NCBI GenBank assembly: GCA_032622095.1
Contig: CP136061.1
Coordinates: 235,431,815 to 235,495,814 of the forward strand
Length of the DNA: 64,000 bases
DNA from: Siphonodentalium dalli
Lineage: Eukaryota > Mollusca > Scaphopoda > Gadilida > Siphonodentaliidae
Direction of reading: 5' to 3'
Within the stretch, counting starts at the first letter, position 1; each line of letters starts with the position of its first letter. The notes under the pieces are model-generated. The model was not told where the DNA came from. It ran no database searches and saw nothing but the letters and a program-made list of their open reading frames with translations. A program made the translations under genes and the position numbers. Shown here one piece after another: positions 54,940-64,000 of the stretch.

Positions 54940-55841
54940 GCTGTATTTTTATTCTTGATAAGCTGTCCACACTGGGCATTAAATTTGCTCAACATTATCT
55001 TATGTGAACTCCGGATAGCAAATTAAATTGTGACAAAATACATACAGTCCTGGCATGTCCTGGCAACAATTAATTGCTCTCAATCAAAACAGTTGCCTAG
55101 ATAAATCAGATATAGTACTAGATGTGCCATCTTACTTTGGTCATAATGGTACACCAAAATGGACTTGATGCACTATGCGCTACCATTAGTGCCAAAGTTG
55201 ACATTACGCTGAAGCGTTTTTCAGGAAATGCACCATGGGATTCGAACTCCCATCACTAATTTGATAATCGCTTATCAGCAATGTTTGAATTTTAACATCC
55301 CCTGGCACGAAGCAGAAGCTGGTTTTTTCTGTCATTATTTAATAATGATGTTAATATCTACAACTGTTCCGTAAAGTATTAACCTTCAACCAACCACCTC
55401 TTAGTTTGTAGACCATAGATTTAACCTTCATCTCACAAATTTGATAGTCAGCTTCCACTACCTTCAAAATTATCCAATTATGAATTTATATTTTGTCCAC
55501 TGGGTGTGCAAATTAAATGAACTTATCTAGTTCATATAAAATATTCACTTCAACATCTGTGTCTTAACTGGTTCAGTGCTGAAAGCCCATATTTGGATCC
55601 TATGTAAGAGTGCTGGAAGCCCAGATACGGGCTTTGGACTGTCTTGTTTAGTGTACTCTTGTTTAATTTAAATAGCGTTTGTCAGGTAATATTTCAGAAA
55701 TATTGTTACATATATAATTAAATTGGGACATTGTGAAGTTTGAATGGATGCCGACCAATAAAATTGTCAGAAAAGGTACTTCTATCAGGAAAAGTTTGAG
55801 AAAAATTACAAATGTTTTGCCCAAAGGCGGCCGACAACGAA
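54940..55841. other. Unassigned sequence with a B-box-like word
   Basis: On the minus strand at about 55225-55250, GGGAGTTCGAATCCCATGG resembles a tRNA T-arm (Pol III B box), possibly a SINE relic. No A box or cloverleaf could be built. No gene recognised. Confidence 0.35.
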
Positions 55842-56162
55842 GCTCATAACCATAACCTAATCAGACATCCAGGCCCATAACCATAGCCTAATGAGACATC
55901 CAGACCCATAACCATAGCCTAATGAGACATCCAGACTCATAACCATAGCCTAATGAGACATCCAGACCCATAACCATAGCCTAATGAGACATCCAGACTC
56001 ATAACCATAGCCTAATGAGACATCCAGACCCATAACCATAGTCTAATGAGACATCCTGGCTCATAACCGCAGCCTAATGAGACATCCAGGTCCATAGCCA
56101 TAGCCTAATGAGACATCCAGGCTCATAACCATAGCCTAGTGAGACATCCAGGCTCATAACAT
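55842..56162. repeat. 31-bp tandem array, about ten units
   Basis: Unit CATAGCCTAATGAGACATCC then AGACCCATAAC. Units with CAGACCC and CAGACTC alternate in the left half; CAGG variants dominate the right half. Confidence 0.95.
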
Positions 56163-56434
56163 AATCACAAATGTATATATGGGGGTCAAATTTGAGAAAA
56201 GAGTGCAAATTACCTACTCCGAGCATAAAATTCAATGATTTTCTGTTTATTGAAATATATATACGCATTTTATTATCTGTATGTAAGATATTTAGCAGCG
56301 AACCAGTTAACGAACATGGTGTATTTTAAAACTGAAATGATGAAAATTTTCCAACCTCATTATAGAGCTGAAAAATGTTTTCATTATTACCTCTGAAGAA
56401 TTATTATGTCTATGTAATTTGGAATGATGGATAT

Positions 56435-56690
56435 TAACCCTTCAATGACTGGATCTGCCTGAAATTTTTTTTAAATCCTGTGCCAATGAATTCTCTTATA
56501 TATGTGAGGATCCCTATGAGAGACTGTCATTGCATTGGCATTGGCCTAACAATAATTACCTTGACCTCGTAAGACAGTGCATTCTCTTATATATGCCAGT
56601 CTCCCGTAAGGAGACTTGCATATATAACAGAATGCACTGGCACATAATCTTTAATGCTGCACCGCACAACTCCCATCATAAAAGTGTTAC
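56435..56690 (-). mobile_element. Family C MITE C5
   Basis: TTAACCCTTCAATGACTGGA on the left, two core palindromes of the C type (TATATGTGAGGATCCCTATG; GTCTCCCGTAAGGAGACTTG) with the AATAATTACCTTGACC spacer, and right end CTCCCATCATAAAAGTGTTA. The right TTAA is decayed. Confidence 0.78.
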
Positions 56691-56881
56691 AGATAGGTAA
56701 GTAAATACATAAATTATTGATCTAAGGGCTTCATATACTCTGAAAAAACTTTCCCCAAGTCATAGAAAGTTTCCAGTTGTTCACTTTTATTCACACAGAA
56801 ATGAAATAATCCTTCTTTATATTTACAATATCAGGAATATCTAACAAGGAATTTTCGTGATTGATGGACGCTGAAGAATTA

Positions 56882-56966
56882 TTAACCCTTTCATGATGAG
56901 AGCTGCGCAGGTGTGGCATTAAAGATCCTGTGCCAGTGCATTCTCTTATATATGCAAGGCTCCCTT
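56882..56966 (+). mobile_element. Family C MITE, left end only
   Basis: TTAACCCTTTCATGATGAGA, GCATTAAAGATCCTGTGCCA and half of the core up to TATATGCAAGGCTCCC, then a different repeat begins. Confidence 0.8.
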
Positions 56967-57312
56967 TGAAAGCCCTCCTGATTACAAAGCTGCATACCAT
57001 ATTTCATTGAGATCTGATCACCCATGGTTGAGATATATGAGCGGACAGACGGACGCACACACGCATGTAATCCAGTATATCCCCCCCCATCTTTTGTGAT
57101 GGGGGGTATAATTATAGCTGACCCAATTATTTAATCTTATGAGAAACAGTATATACATTACATACCTTATTTAATATTTTATTTACTATGTTGGTCCTTC
57201 TGTATAAATATGTGTTTTCATACATGTATATGTACATTGTATATATCCATAGCAACCTGTCCCGATACAGGGGCGTTAATTGCTCAATAAATTCTATTCT
57301 ATTCTATATATC
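56967..57312 (+). repeat. Retroposon-like 3-prime ends
   Basis: GAGATCTGATCACCCATGGT then TGAGCGGACAGACGGACGCA is a tail style seen in SINE/RTE-type repeats, ending in a CCCCCCCCATC/GATGGGGGG hairpin near 57080-57110. From 57119 a second AT-rich repeat ends CAATAAATTCTATTCTATTC, the short-repeat tail typical of CR1/L2-type LINEs or dependent SINEs. Class not proven. Confidence 0.45.
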
Positions 57313-57334
57313 ATCTGTGTTATTTTGTTAAATA

Positions 57335-57438
57335 TTATCAAGTTCCCTGTCAGACCTTCAAATATTTCCCAGACATTGAACTGATGGAATACGTTCTCTT
57401 CAGGCGTAGCCAGAATAGAGATTCACTGCATGATCTAG
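57335..57438 (-). mobile_element. Family J terminal fragment
   Basis: CAAGTTCCCTGTCAGACCTT, GAACTGATGGAATACGTTCT and AGATTCACTGCATGATCTA match the J right end. The remainder is missing. Confidence 0.72.
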
Positions 57439-58063
57439 GTAAATTTATGCTGAGAACCTGGAGAATTTCCCTAACATTTGTTGGGCGGCATAATCAGTAT
57501 TAGATTAATAAACTCCATTTTTCTTGTTTCACTTCTCCCCAGTGGACCATACAAGATCCAATGACCTTTAGAGACACGTGAGTTAATTATGCATGAAACT
57601 GATGCTCCAAGTAGTAAGCCTAATTCATGGCCAACAATGGGCAATATGAATATGAGAGAGAAGAGTAATCAGAGAAGTTTTATGGGAACACAGTCTGGTG
57701 CTTAGGCACTGGAAAATTTGTTAATTGTTTGTGGTATTAAGTTAATTAGTAAAAGCACTCCCGGGTGACATATCATCTGTCCAAATATAATCACTCTGAG
57801 ATGTTCATCTGTTCATATATTTTTGTCCAGTGCCAGATGACTACACATAAAGTCACAGCCTCCATGCATAATACATTTGCATGCCTTATTAAAATTGTCC
57901 ATATATGGTACTACAAATGAATGGCCGACCCATCCAAACACCTATTTATTGTTATGAGAAGACAGTTTACTAGTAGTTTGACAATGTCACCCCCTCAATA
58001 TAATGTAACAGTATAGTAAATTTTGTATTAACACTGTTTTGTGTATGTGTATATTATTTCTTT
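57439..58063. other. Repeat-poor complex stretch
   Basis: About 57540-57800 contains ACACGTGAGTTAATTATGCA, TTAATTAGTAAAAGC and GCTTAGGCAC and no window repeats, so it is a candidate homeodomain/POU-rich regulatory element. No gene recognised. Confidence 0.3.
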
Positions 58064-58258
58064 CAGGGACCAGCCTTGGGGGGACATCTTCTCCATAAAG
58101 TATGTTTTGTTGTAAATTGAACTTCAGCCATTGTTACTTCTCCCTAACAACAGTCCACTTCTCCATAATATCAAACAGGGGTAAGTGACTTCTCCATAAT
58201 ATCAAACAGGGGTATTAAAGTGACTTCTACCAATATTAAAGCTTTAGACTGGTCCCTG
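58064..58258. mobile_element. Family K short element, hAT-like
   Basis: Begins CAGGGACCAG and ends CTGGTCCCTG, a complementary pair, with CTTCTCC-rich interior. The flanks ATTTCTTT and ATTTGTCT agree at six of eight positions. CAGGG ends with an 8-bp duplication suggest a hAT-type element. Related sequence at 10350 and 41371. Confidence 0.65.
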
Positions 58259-58326
58259 ATTTGTCTCAGTTTTTTTTATTCTGCTTTCCCTGAGTAAATG
58301 TGGAAGAGACTAAGAGGTTATCCAAT

Positions 58327-58800
58327 TCAGTATTCTGGATGGCAATAATCCACATTCCAGATGGCAATAATCCACATTTTGGATAGAAATAATCCATATT
58401 CTAGATGGTAATCCATATTCTGGAAAGCATTAATTCATATTCATATACTTGGATGCCAAATTGGCAATGATCCATGTTCTGGATGGCAATAATCTACATT
58501 CTGGGTGGCAATAATCCATATTCTGGATGGCAATAATCCATATTCTGGATGGCAATAATCCATATTCTGGATAGCAATAATCTACATTTTGGATGGCAAT
58601 AATCCATATTCTGATTGGGCAAAAATCCATATTATGGATAGCAATAAACTACATTCTGGATGGCAATAATCCATATTCATATTCTTGGATGATAATAAAC
58701 TTAGATTTTGGATGGCAATAATCCATATCCTGGATGGAAATAATCCATATTCTAGTTGGCAATAATCTATACCTGGGATGACAATCTGTATACTGGATGG
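58327..58800. repeat. Degenerate 22-24-bp tandem array
   Basis: About twenty units of TGGATGGCAATAATCCATAT plus TC, with variants (GGAAATAATC, GGTAATCC). The two open minus-strand frames with GLLPSRIWI-type repeats are products of the array. Confidence 0.92.
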
Positions 58801-59405
58801 CAACAACAACTGCATGTGCATGAGTTGCGAAGAATCCCTTAATGGTCCTTCATTTCTAACAACTTAAAGAGTTAAATGAAAGGGTAAAGATATAGGAGGG
58901 TCTTCCTAAAAATGAACTGAAAAGCGAAAGTTGAACGATCAACTCAGTAATATTTAATAGTATGTGTATATATTTACATGTACTGGTAAAAGTATTCCCC
59001 TTGTAAAAACCCTGCAAGAAACGGCCACAAAGATAGCATCGCATGTAGCATGTGGAACTATGCGCAGCTATATTTCTGTATACCATCATTATCATGAGGT
59101 AATTTTCGCCCTGACAAACATCCCGAGAAACAATCATCATCTTATTGACAGCTTGGGAGTGGATTACACATTTCCACATAGTTTGTGTATCATTGTGCAC
59201 GATTTTTTAATCCCCCAAATGTGCAATTGTTAGGGAGTTCTCGGGACGTGATAAACATGAACCTACTTATCATCAAGCATTCAGACAGAGATGGAAATGT
59301 CAGTTTATCTGCAGACAAGGACAAAAATGTCAATACCCTTAATTAAAGAATGGGTCTCAGAGGTGGGGAGAGATCTGTGGTATGGGGAGAGCGTCTGGTC
59401 CTATA
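58801..59405. other. Unassigned sequence
   Basis: Overlapping open frames on both strands (58856-59200 and 58964-59233) have no recognisable domain. No splice or promoter evidence is strong enough to call a gene. Confidence 0.4.
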
Positions 59406-59700
59406 TTAGATCATGTCATGAATCTCTCTCTACTCTGGTTCATGGCTGCAGAGATCATATTCCACCAGTACAACACCCGGGAACTTTTTGATGTTCTGAC
59501 CCATTCTGACAGGGAAACTTTATAACATTTAAATTAGTTCCTCGATAATCTACTTCAATGTATGGGGTAGTCCCAGCTCGAAATTGCACGCTTTTTATTT
59601 CGTGATTTTATTGAGCCGATATCGCAAAAAATATTGAATTATAATCATCCTGGAGAAATTCCATGATTGTAAGTGGCGCAAAGCAAAATTGCCCACAAAG

Positions 59701-60933
59701 TAGGGCCCTGCGAACCTTAAATTTTAGGTCGAACCGAACCTTGAAACCGAATCATCGTCTCGGTTTCGAATCGAACCGAACCTCGAACCCAAACACCGAC
59801 CTTGTTGTCGTAGACTCATGATAGAGTGGACAATCAGAACTGTTAGTGGACATTATTGTAGTAAAATCAACGGTTATTCAAGTATTGCCCATCTACACTA
59901 AGATAATTACATAACAAAGAATTATTTTATATTGGAGATGGGTAGTCTGTTTATTCGTCCGAAACTTTGGTTTCAAATCTACGCATTTTGTGTTCTGATC
60001 TTTTCTGTTTTTGCAAGTGACTTACGATTTTTTATCGGTAAAGTAACAAACGTAGGGTCCCAAAATAAGCACTGTGCAGGGGGAATTTTCTCTTGTAAAT
60101 AAATTAAGTATCCGTATGGCATATTATTATTGTAATGTCGACACTCGGTAACTATTAACAGACAGCTAAATTGTAGCAAGACATCAAAGCACTGGACCGT
60201 CAATCTATAACACAACAAAGATCAAAGCGTGCTGACGTTGTGTTGTAGCAATTAAGTGTCAAACAGTCACAAGACAAAGCACATCAGGTAACATAATCAT
60301 GTCAGTCATTTATGCTGATAAACAATGACCACACCCTCTCACTGTGATTTGTTGAATCCAATTGTAGACACAGAAGTGCTGCCCGGAAGTACCGATTTCA
60401 GCCAGTTTACGGAATTCAAAAAAGCTTGTTCGATCTTTATTTATGTATTCATCAATAATCATAACTTGTTGTCTCGTTAGTTATAGGTATAATTATGTCT
60501 ATTAGTAAAATTATATGGAGAATAAAACAAACTTTGACGACAGACTGAGATAGAACACCAGAAATGTTATAGTTTTACTAATTAATTATCACGAATTTGA
60601 CATGTCCGACCGGACCATTTAGCGGGAACGGAATAAAGTTATTATGCCAAAAGACCTCTACAATGAAATATCACCCAGTTACCCCACCCGAGTAATGATC
60701 AAATTAATTATGTCCAATGTAAACATAAAATCATAGTATCACACAGTTGTGTGTAAACCAATTAATTTACTGTATATAATCAATAAACAATTCCAAGTAT
60801 GTAAAACTTGCCCATTTTGCGAGTCGAAAGAAAAGGTTCGATATAAATGAATCCCGTCTAAGGTTTCGAACCGGACCGAATCACCACGGCGGTTTCGAAT
60901 CGAACCGAACCTCGAACGGTTCGCATGGGACTA
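59701..60933. mobile_element. hAT-like non-autonomous element, family hAT-3
   Basis: A 1233-bp element with ends TAGGGCCCTGCGAACC and GGTTCGCATGGGACTA, 13 of 16 positions complementary. It is flanked by a perfect 8-bp duplication CCACAAAG (59693-59700 and 60934-60941). Both ends carry subterminal GGTTTCGAATCGAACCGAAC words. No transposase is recognised, although it is large for a MITE; the interior may be captured DNA or a decayed remnant. Confidence 0.93.
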
Positions 60934-61121
60934 CCACAAAGTCACTTAAATAATGTAATCTCGAGCTGTGACCTTCGCCTACCAATGAATAAACTATTAA
61001 GCAACAAGTATTAACAAAGAAATATATTCCCCGCATTACTTTTTCGACATTATAAGGTTCCCTGTCAAAACCTCAAAAAGTTCCCAGGTTTTGAACTGGT
61101 GGAATATGATCTCTACGGGCA

Positions 61122-61363
61122 TTAACCCTTTGAGTGCCAAGTCCGATTTTTGTATCAACCCATATACCCTGTGCCAATGCATTCTCTTATATATGCGAGT
61201 CGACCATAGGTCGCCTCGCATATATAAGAGAATGCATTGGCCTAACAATTTTTTTTTTTTTTTTTTTATTTACAATTTTAATAATTTATTCTTATATTCT
61301 TTAACAGACTTATTTTGTAGGTTTAGGGCCGATGAGATTGGCCCCTGGCACTCAAAGAGTTAA
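61122..61363 (-). mobile_element. Family B MITE B5, nested in J2
   Basis: A complete inverted B copy, TTAA at both edges, T-rich spacer and one core palindrome. J sequence GATCTCTACGGGCA stops at its left and CCAGAGTAGATATTCATGAC resumes at its right. Confidence 0.92.
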
Positions 61364-61445
61364 CCAGAGTAGATATTCATGACATGGTCTACCTATATAT
61401 ATATATATACACCATTGGCTATAGGAGTAGGAGCATAAACCTTCG

Positions 61446-61571
61446 CTAACTGGATTCTCCCACTCAGTTTTGAAAGTAAGCATTGGAATGATCCATTTCA
61501 CACTTGTATGGATGTTCAGGTGTAATAAACAGACAATAAGCGAAAGAACATTATTTGAATCTGTCGGTAGA
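61446..61571 (-). mobile_element. Family E partial copy, broken by C7
   Basis: TGGATTCTCCCACTCAGTTT, GCATTGGAATGATCCATTTC and ATAAACAGACAATAAG follow E order. It stops at the TTAA where a C element begins. An E right end (CTCATCAATGAGTATTTAAT, then GATTAA) reappears at 61933-61975 and may belong to it. Confidence 0.6.
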
Positions 61572-61766
61572 TTAACCCTTCCATGACTGGAGCTTCCTGA
61601 AATATTGCGAAAACCATGTGCCAATGCATTCTCTTATATATGCGAGTCTCCCAAAAGGACCCTCGCCAGTGCATGCTCTTATATATGTGAGGCTCCATAT
61701 TGGAGACTCGCATATATAAGAGAATGCTCTGGCACAGGATCTATAATGCTGCACCAGCACTGTTAA
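61572..61766 (-). mobile_element. Family C MITE C7
   Basis: TTAACCCTTCCATGACTGGA on the left, GTGCCAATGCATTCTCTTAT cores with CTCCATATTGGAGACTCGC centre, GCTGCACCAGC near the right, closing TTAA. The middle spacer is lost, so the two cores are merged. Confidence 0.8.
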
Positions 61767-61932
61767 GATAAAACAATAGTTTTATATCTAAGGTTTACAG
61801 GACATTTATATATGCATGAATGACAACACCACAAACACTGACATTTTTTTTCTTCTTCAAATTGGAAGATACCTAATAAAATTTGCAAGGATGTAACGCC
61901 ATTCTGGGTGCTGAAACAGGGATCACGGGTTC

Positions 61933-61975
61933 TAAGGAACTACTCATCAATGAGTATTTAATATAGAAGGATTAA
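61933..61975 (-). mobile_element. Family E terminus
   Basis: TACTCATCAATGAGTATTTA then ATATAGAAGGATTAA. Only the terminus is present. Confidence 0.65.
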
Positions 61976-62065
61976 ACAGGTATGACTCATTTGAACCTCC
62001 AAATCATGTTTATATCTCAATCACGGAACTACTGTAGGCAGGAATGATAGAAAATCGAGAATTAC

Positions 62066-62121
62066 TACAGTAATGCCCTAAATAATCGACTCTTTAATCG
62101 AATATTTAGGGCATTACTGTA
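62066..62121. mobile_element. Minimal family D element of 56 bp
   Basis: TACAGTAATGCCCTAAATAA joined through CTCTTTAATCG to TATTTAGGGCATTACTGTA. Both terminal repeats are intact and nearly all of the D arms are deleted. Confidence 0.88.
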
Positions 62122-62155
62122 GCTATCATTTGAGGCTACAAGCTGCCACCGGCCT

Positions 62156-62390
62156 TTAACCCTTTCTACACTGAATGGATTTACCCACTCAGAATACATT
62201 TGAATAGTCTATTATTCATTTGGAGGGGTGTATGAAAAATAAGCAGACGACAGATAACAAAAGTGTAGAAGGAGTCATATTTATTGGAGGGAAATGTTCA
62301 GATAATAAGTTAAAGTTGTTGAACTTATTATCTGAACATTTCCGAAGGGATAACTACTCATTAATGAGTATTTAGTACAGAAAGGGTTAA
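62156..62390 (-). mobile_element. Family E MITE, full copy E12
   Basis: 235 bp with TTAACCCTTTCTACACTGAA and GTATTTAGTACAGAAAGGGTTAA-type ends (written in part), hairpin CAGATAATAAGTTAAA/TGTTGAACTTATTATCTG and TTAA at both edges. Confidence 0.88.
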
Positions 62391-63124
62391 CGGCAGTACA
62401 AGCTGACTTTTTCCATTGTGTGATATTTCTGGGTGATGACAGTTGCTCCCGCTGTATAAACATACAGACCCCTAAATGAGGGAGTTGATTGCCCCCAATA
62501 TGCCAGGAGGTAGGAAGTGTTGACAGGAATGGCCGCTGACTTCAAAGTAATCCCCATCGTGAATGATGCTTGTTTTCTAACTACAATCTAGCTTAATGTG
62601 TGCAGAATTCTTACACAAACTCAAAGGGAGAATTAGAATATTCTAGCAAAAGTTACAAAAACATTGCTATATGATAGGGATTCTCAAATTATTGAGAAAA
62701 GAAAACAGGCTGTGGGCTGAGCAAACAAATATGTGACAGAGTGATGAATTATGGGTAATAAAGCATCAAAATTTGGGACTTGGAGATGGATACTATTTTC
62801 TTGAGATGTAATCAGTGGAAGATTGAGTTAGTCTGTGTGATAAATGATACCCTCGAGTTCCAGTCTAGAGATTGGGAGATGTTAACACATCTTCTGAGGA
62901 GTTGTTAACTGAATAATCAGATAGATGTGAGTACTCCGCCCTATATATCATGCCACGTGCTTTTCCCCACAGGTCCCTGGCATAAAATTAGTCATAACAA
63001 TTCAATGTGCCATTCCGATCGACACATGGTCATTTTAATGAGAAATTAGGATTTGTTCACGCTCACTGAGTTAAGCACATATGAAGCAATGAACACTCAT
63101 TCTGACTCAGTGCCTCCGTAACTA
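62391..63124. other. Unassigned sequence
   Basis: No gene or repeat recognised. Confidence 0.5.
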
Positions 63125-63243
63125 TCTCGGTGAGAGTTTTCCGATGAATGGCAACAAGCCATATTTCCAACTAAATCCTGAAAAAATTCCCATAATTCTG
63201 CTGTGGTTAAAGGGTTATATACTGTACTTCGGGCATTACTGTA
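63125..63243 (-). mobile_element. Right half of family D
   Basis: Starts at the hairpin centre (TCGGTGAGAG) and runs through GCCATATTTCCAACTAAATC to CGGGCATTACTGTA. The left arm is absent, the mirror image of the left-half copies. It shares diverged features with D12 (AATTCCCATAA, AAAGGGTTATATAC). Confidence 0.85.
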
Positions 63244-63962
63244 TATATGACAAGGTTCTTCGAATAATGAATTTCCACATGTCCTTAAAACGTGGCCAGA
63301 AAATCTGGCAGAAATGCAATAATAGAGATAAAATAAAACATAATTGTAGAATAATCATATTCCTATAAAAATTCCCTACAATTTGATTTATGGATCAACC
63401 ATGTTCGGTCAGTGATAGCAGAAATATCTTCCCTGGAACCATCGGCGACCGGCGAAAAAAATAGGTCAAACAAGACTTTGTCCAGTCTCATGGCAGTTAT
63501 ACCAGACCAAGGCTTGTTTGACCACTTTCTTTCATAGTCTCAGATTGTTTCGTGGGAGATATCTCCACTAGCGTTAGCTGTACATGATTAATCTATATAT
63601 CAAAATAAAGGGAAATATTACATGAATTCGATGGCTGTATCGATATACTGTACTGCCCTAAGTAAATGACTCATCGAACCAGGGTTGCACCCCATTTAGA
63701 CCGCACTTCGGTTAGACTTTAAATGCGGTTAAAAACCACAAGACAACCAGAGGAGTGTGTGGTTAGAATGCATGAAATCATCTGCTATGAAATGGTAACT
63801 TCCAGTACAATTGCGGCTCCAACAAATTTATATATGTCATAGTCAGCAGTTAGCTATGCACGAGTGTATCAGCAGTCAATGAATATAACCACGGTTTCTT
63901 TCCACATTTATCAGGGTGCCACAGCCATCACAAAAAAAAGTTAACTGCAATGCAGTTATGGT
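63244..63962. other. Unassigned sequence
   Basis: A word TACTGCCCTAAGTAAATGAC at about 63651 vaguely resembles a D end. Between 63430 and 63530 an inverted pair (GGTCAAACAAGACTTTGTCC / GACCAAGGCTTGTTTGACC) suggests another small hairpin. No gene recognised. Confidence 0.4.
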
Positions 63963-64000
63963 TTAACCCTTTACCCAACAAACCGGCCAAAACCGGCCAA
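63963..64000 (-). mobile_element. Family A MITE, cut by window end
   Basis: TTAACCCTTTACCCAACAAA then ACCGGCCAAAACCGGCC is the distal end of an inverted A element. Confidence 0.88.

Larger units (their letters stand above)
59407..61391. mobile_element. Family J element J2 with two nested insertions
   Basis: Left end TAGATCATGTCATGAATCTC at 59407 and right end GATATTCATGACATGGTCTA finishing at 61391. The J interior is interrupted by a hAT element (59701-60933) and its right terminal repeat by a B element (61122-61363). CCTATAT flanks both sides, a possible 7-bp duplication. Without the inserts it is close to 510 bp, like J1. Confidence 0.82.

Noticed and set aside
55842-56162. Regular 31-bp repeats that might suggest a CRISPR array
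   Set aside because: Units are contiguous with no spacers; it is a simple tandem array.
58430-58821. Two repeat-rich minus-strand frames
   Set aside because: They are translations of the roughly 22-bp tandem array and shift frame along it.
58856-59233. Overlapping open frames on both strands
   Set aside because: Opposite-strand overlap without a recognisable domain or codon-usage difference; more likely chance.
59979-60218. 79-codon frame inside hAT-3 as a transposase remnant
   Set aside because: No dimerisation or catalytic motif of hAT transposases is visible in it.
63651-63671. Another D terminus
   Set aside because: Only about 15 scattered bases agree, with a mismatch in the key AATGCCC part; not separable from chance.

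Overview
This 64 kb window is AT-rich eukaryotic DNA that is almost entirely non-coding. I see no complete protein-coding gene, rRNA, tRNA or CRISPR array. The density of short non-autonomous DNA transposons, the intron-like texture and the many ACATGTA-type words suggest a marine invertebrate, most likely a bivalve mollusc or other lophotrochozoan. That assignment is inference, not a database result. The short open frames on both strands are explained by repeats, palindromes or chance. Two stretches (15034-15260 minus, about 46343-46460) could be exons but are weakly supported.

The window is dominated by miniature inverted-repeat elements, named here by letter. Families A, B, C, E, N and O end in TTAA and fit piggyBac-type TTAA-specific transposition; all but O begin TTAACCCTTT. 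A (about 400 bp): 202-601, 2366-2765, 9391-9749, 11443-11812, 11973-12210, 30572-30970, 38863-39240, 39869-40277, 40443-40841, 54379-54614 and the window end. B (about 240 bp): 4974, 8095, 10783, 13671, 61122 and a 69-bp relic at 26047. C: 6889, 10063, 28753, 33047, 56435, 56882, 61572. E: about fourteen whole or partial copies. D (about 216 bp) is a near-perfect palindrome with TACAGTAATGCCCTAA ends, fitting a TA-inserting Tc1/mariner-type element. F has CAAGCCT(T/G)GA ends and 8-bp target duplications. Three hAT-like elements have recognisable 8-bp duplications (12223-12573, 22891-23759, 59701-60933). J is a larger palindromic-ended element and K a short hAT-like element. No transposase gene for any family is present.

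Other layers are a 30-bp minisatellite (8050-9012) split by a B element; 31-bp (55842-56162) and about 22-bp (58327-58800) arrays; a roughly 610-bp tandem array (50201-52740) whose unit is a decayed endonuclease domain of a non-LTR retrotransposon; and local tandem duplications of an A element plus flanking DNA at 11305-12210 and 39706-40841.

The main signals are (1) one palindromic core (arms CCAATGCATTCTCTTATATA, centre CCTATGG) shared by families A, B and C despite different ends; (2) extensive nesting that gives relative ages, including repeated use of one TTAA inside family D; (3) the retrotransposon-derived tandem array; and (4) a composite E-plus-hAT arrangement found at two loci. A few repeat-poor, complex islands (5470-6060, 18290-18560, 35190-35500, 57540-57800) are candidates for conserved regulatory DNA.
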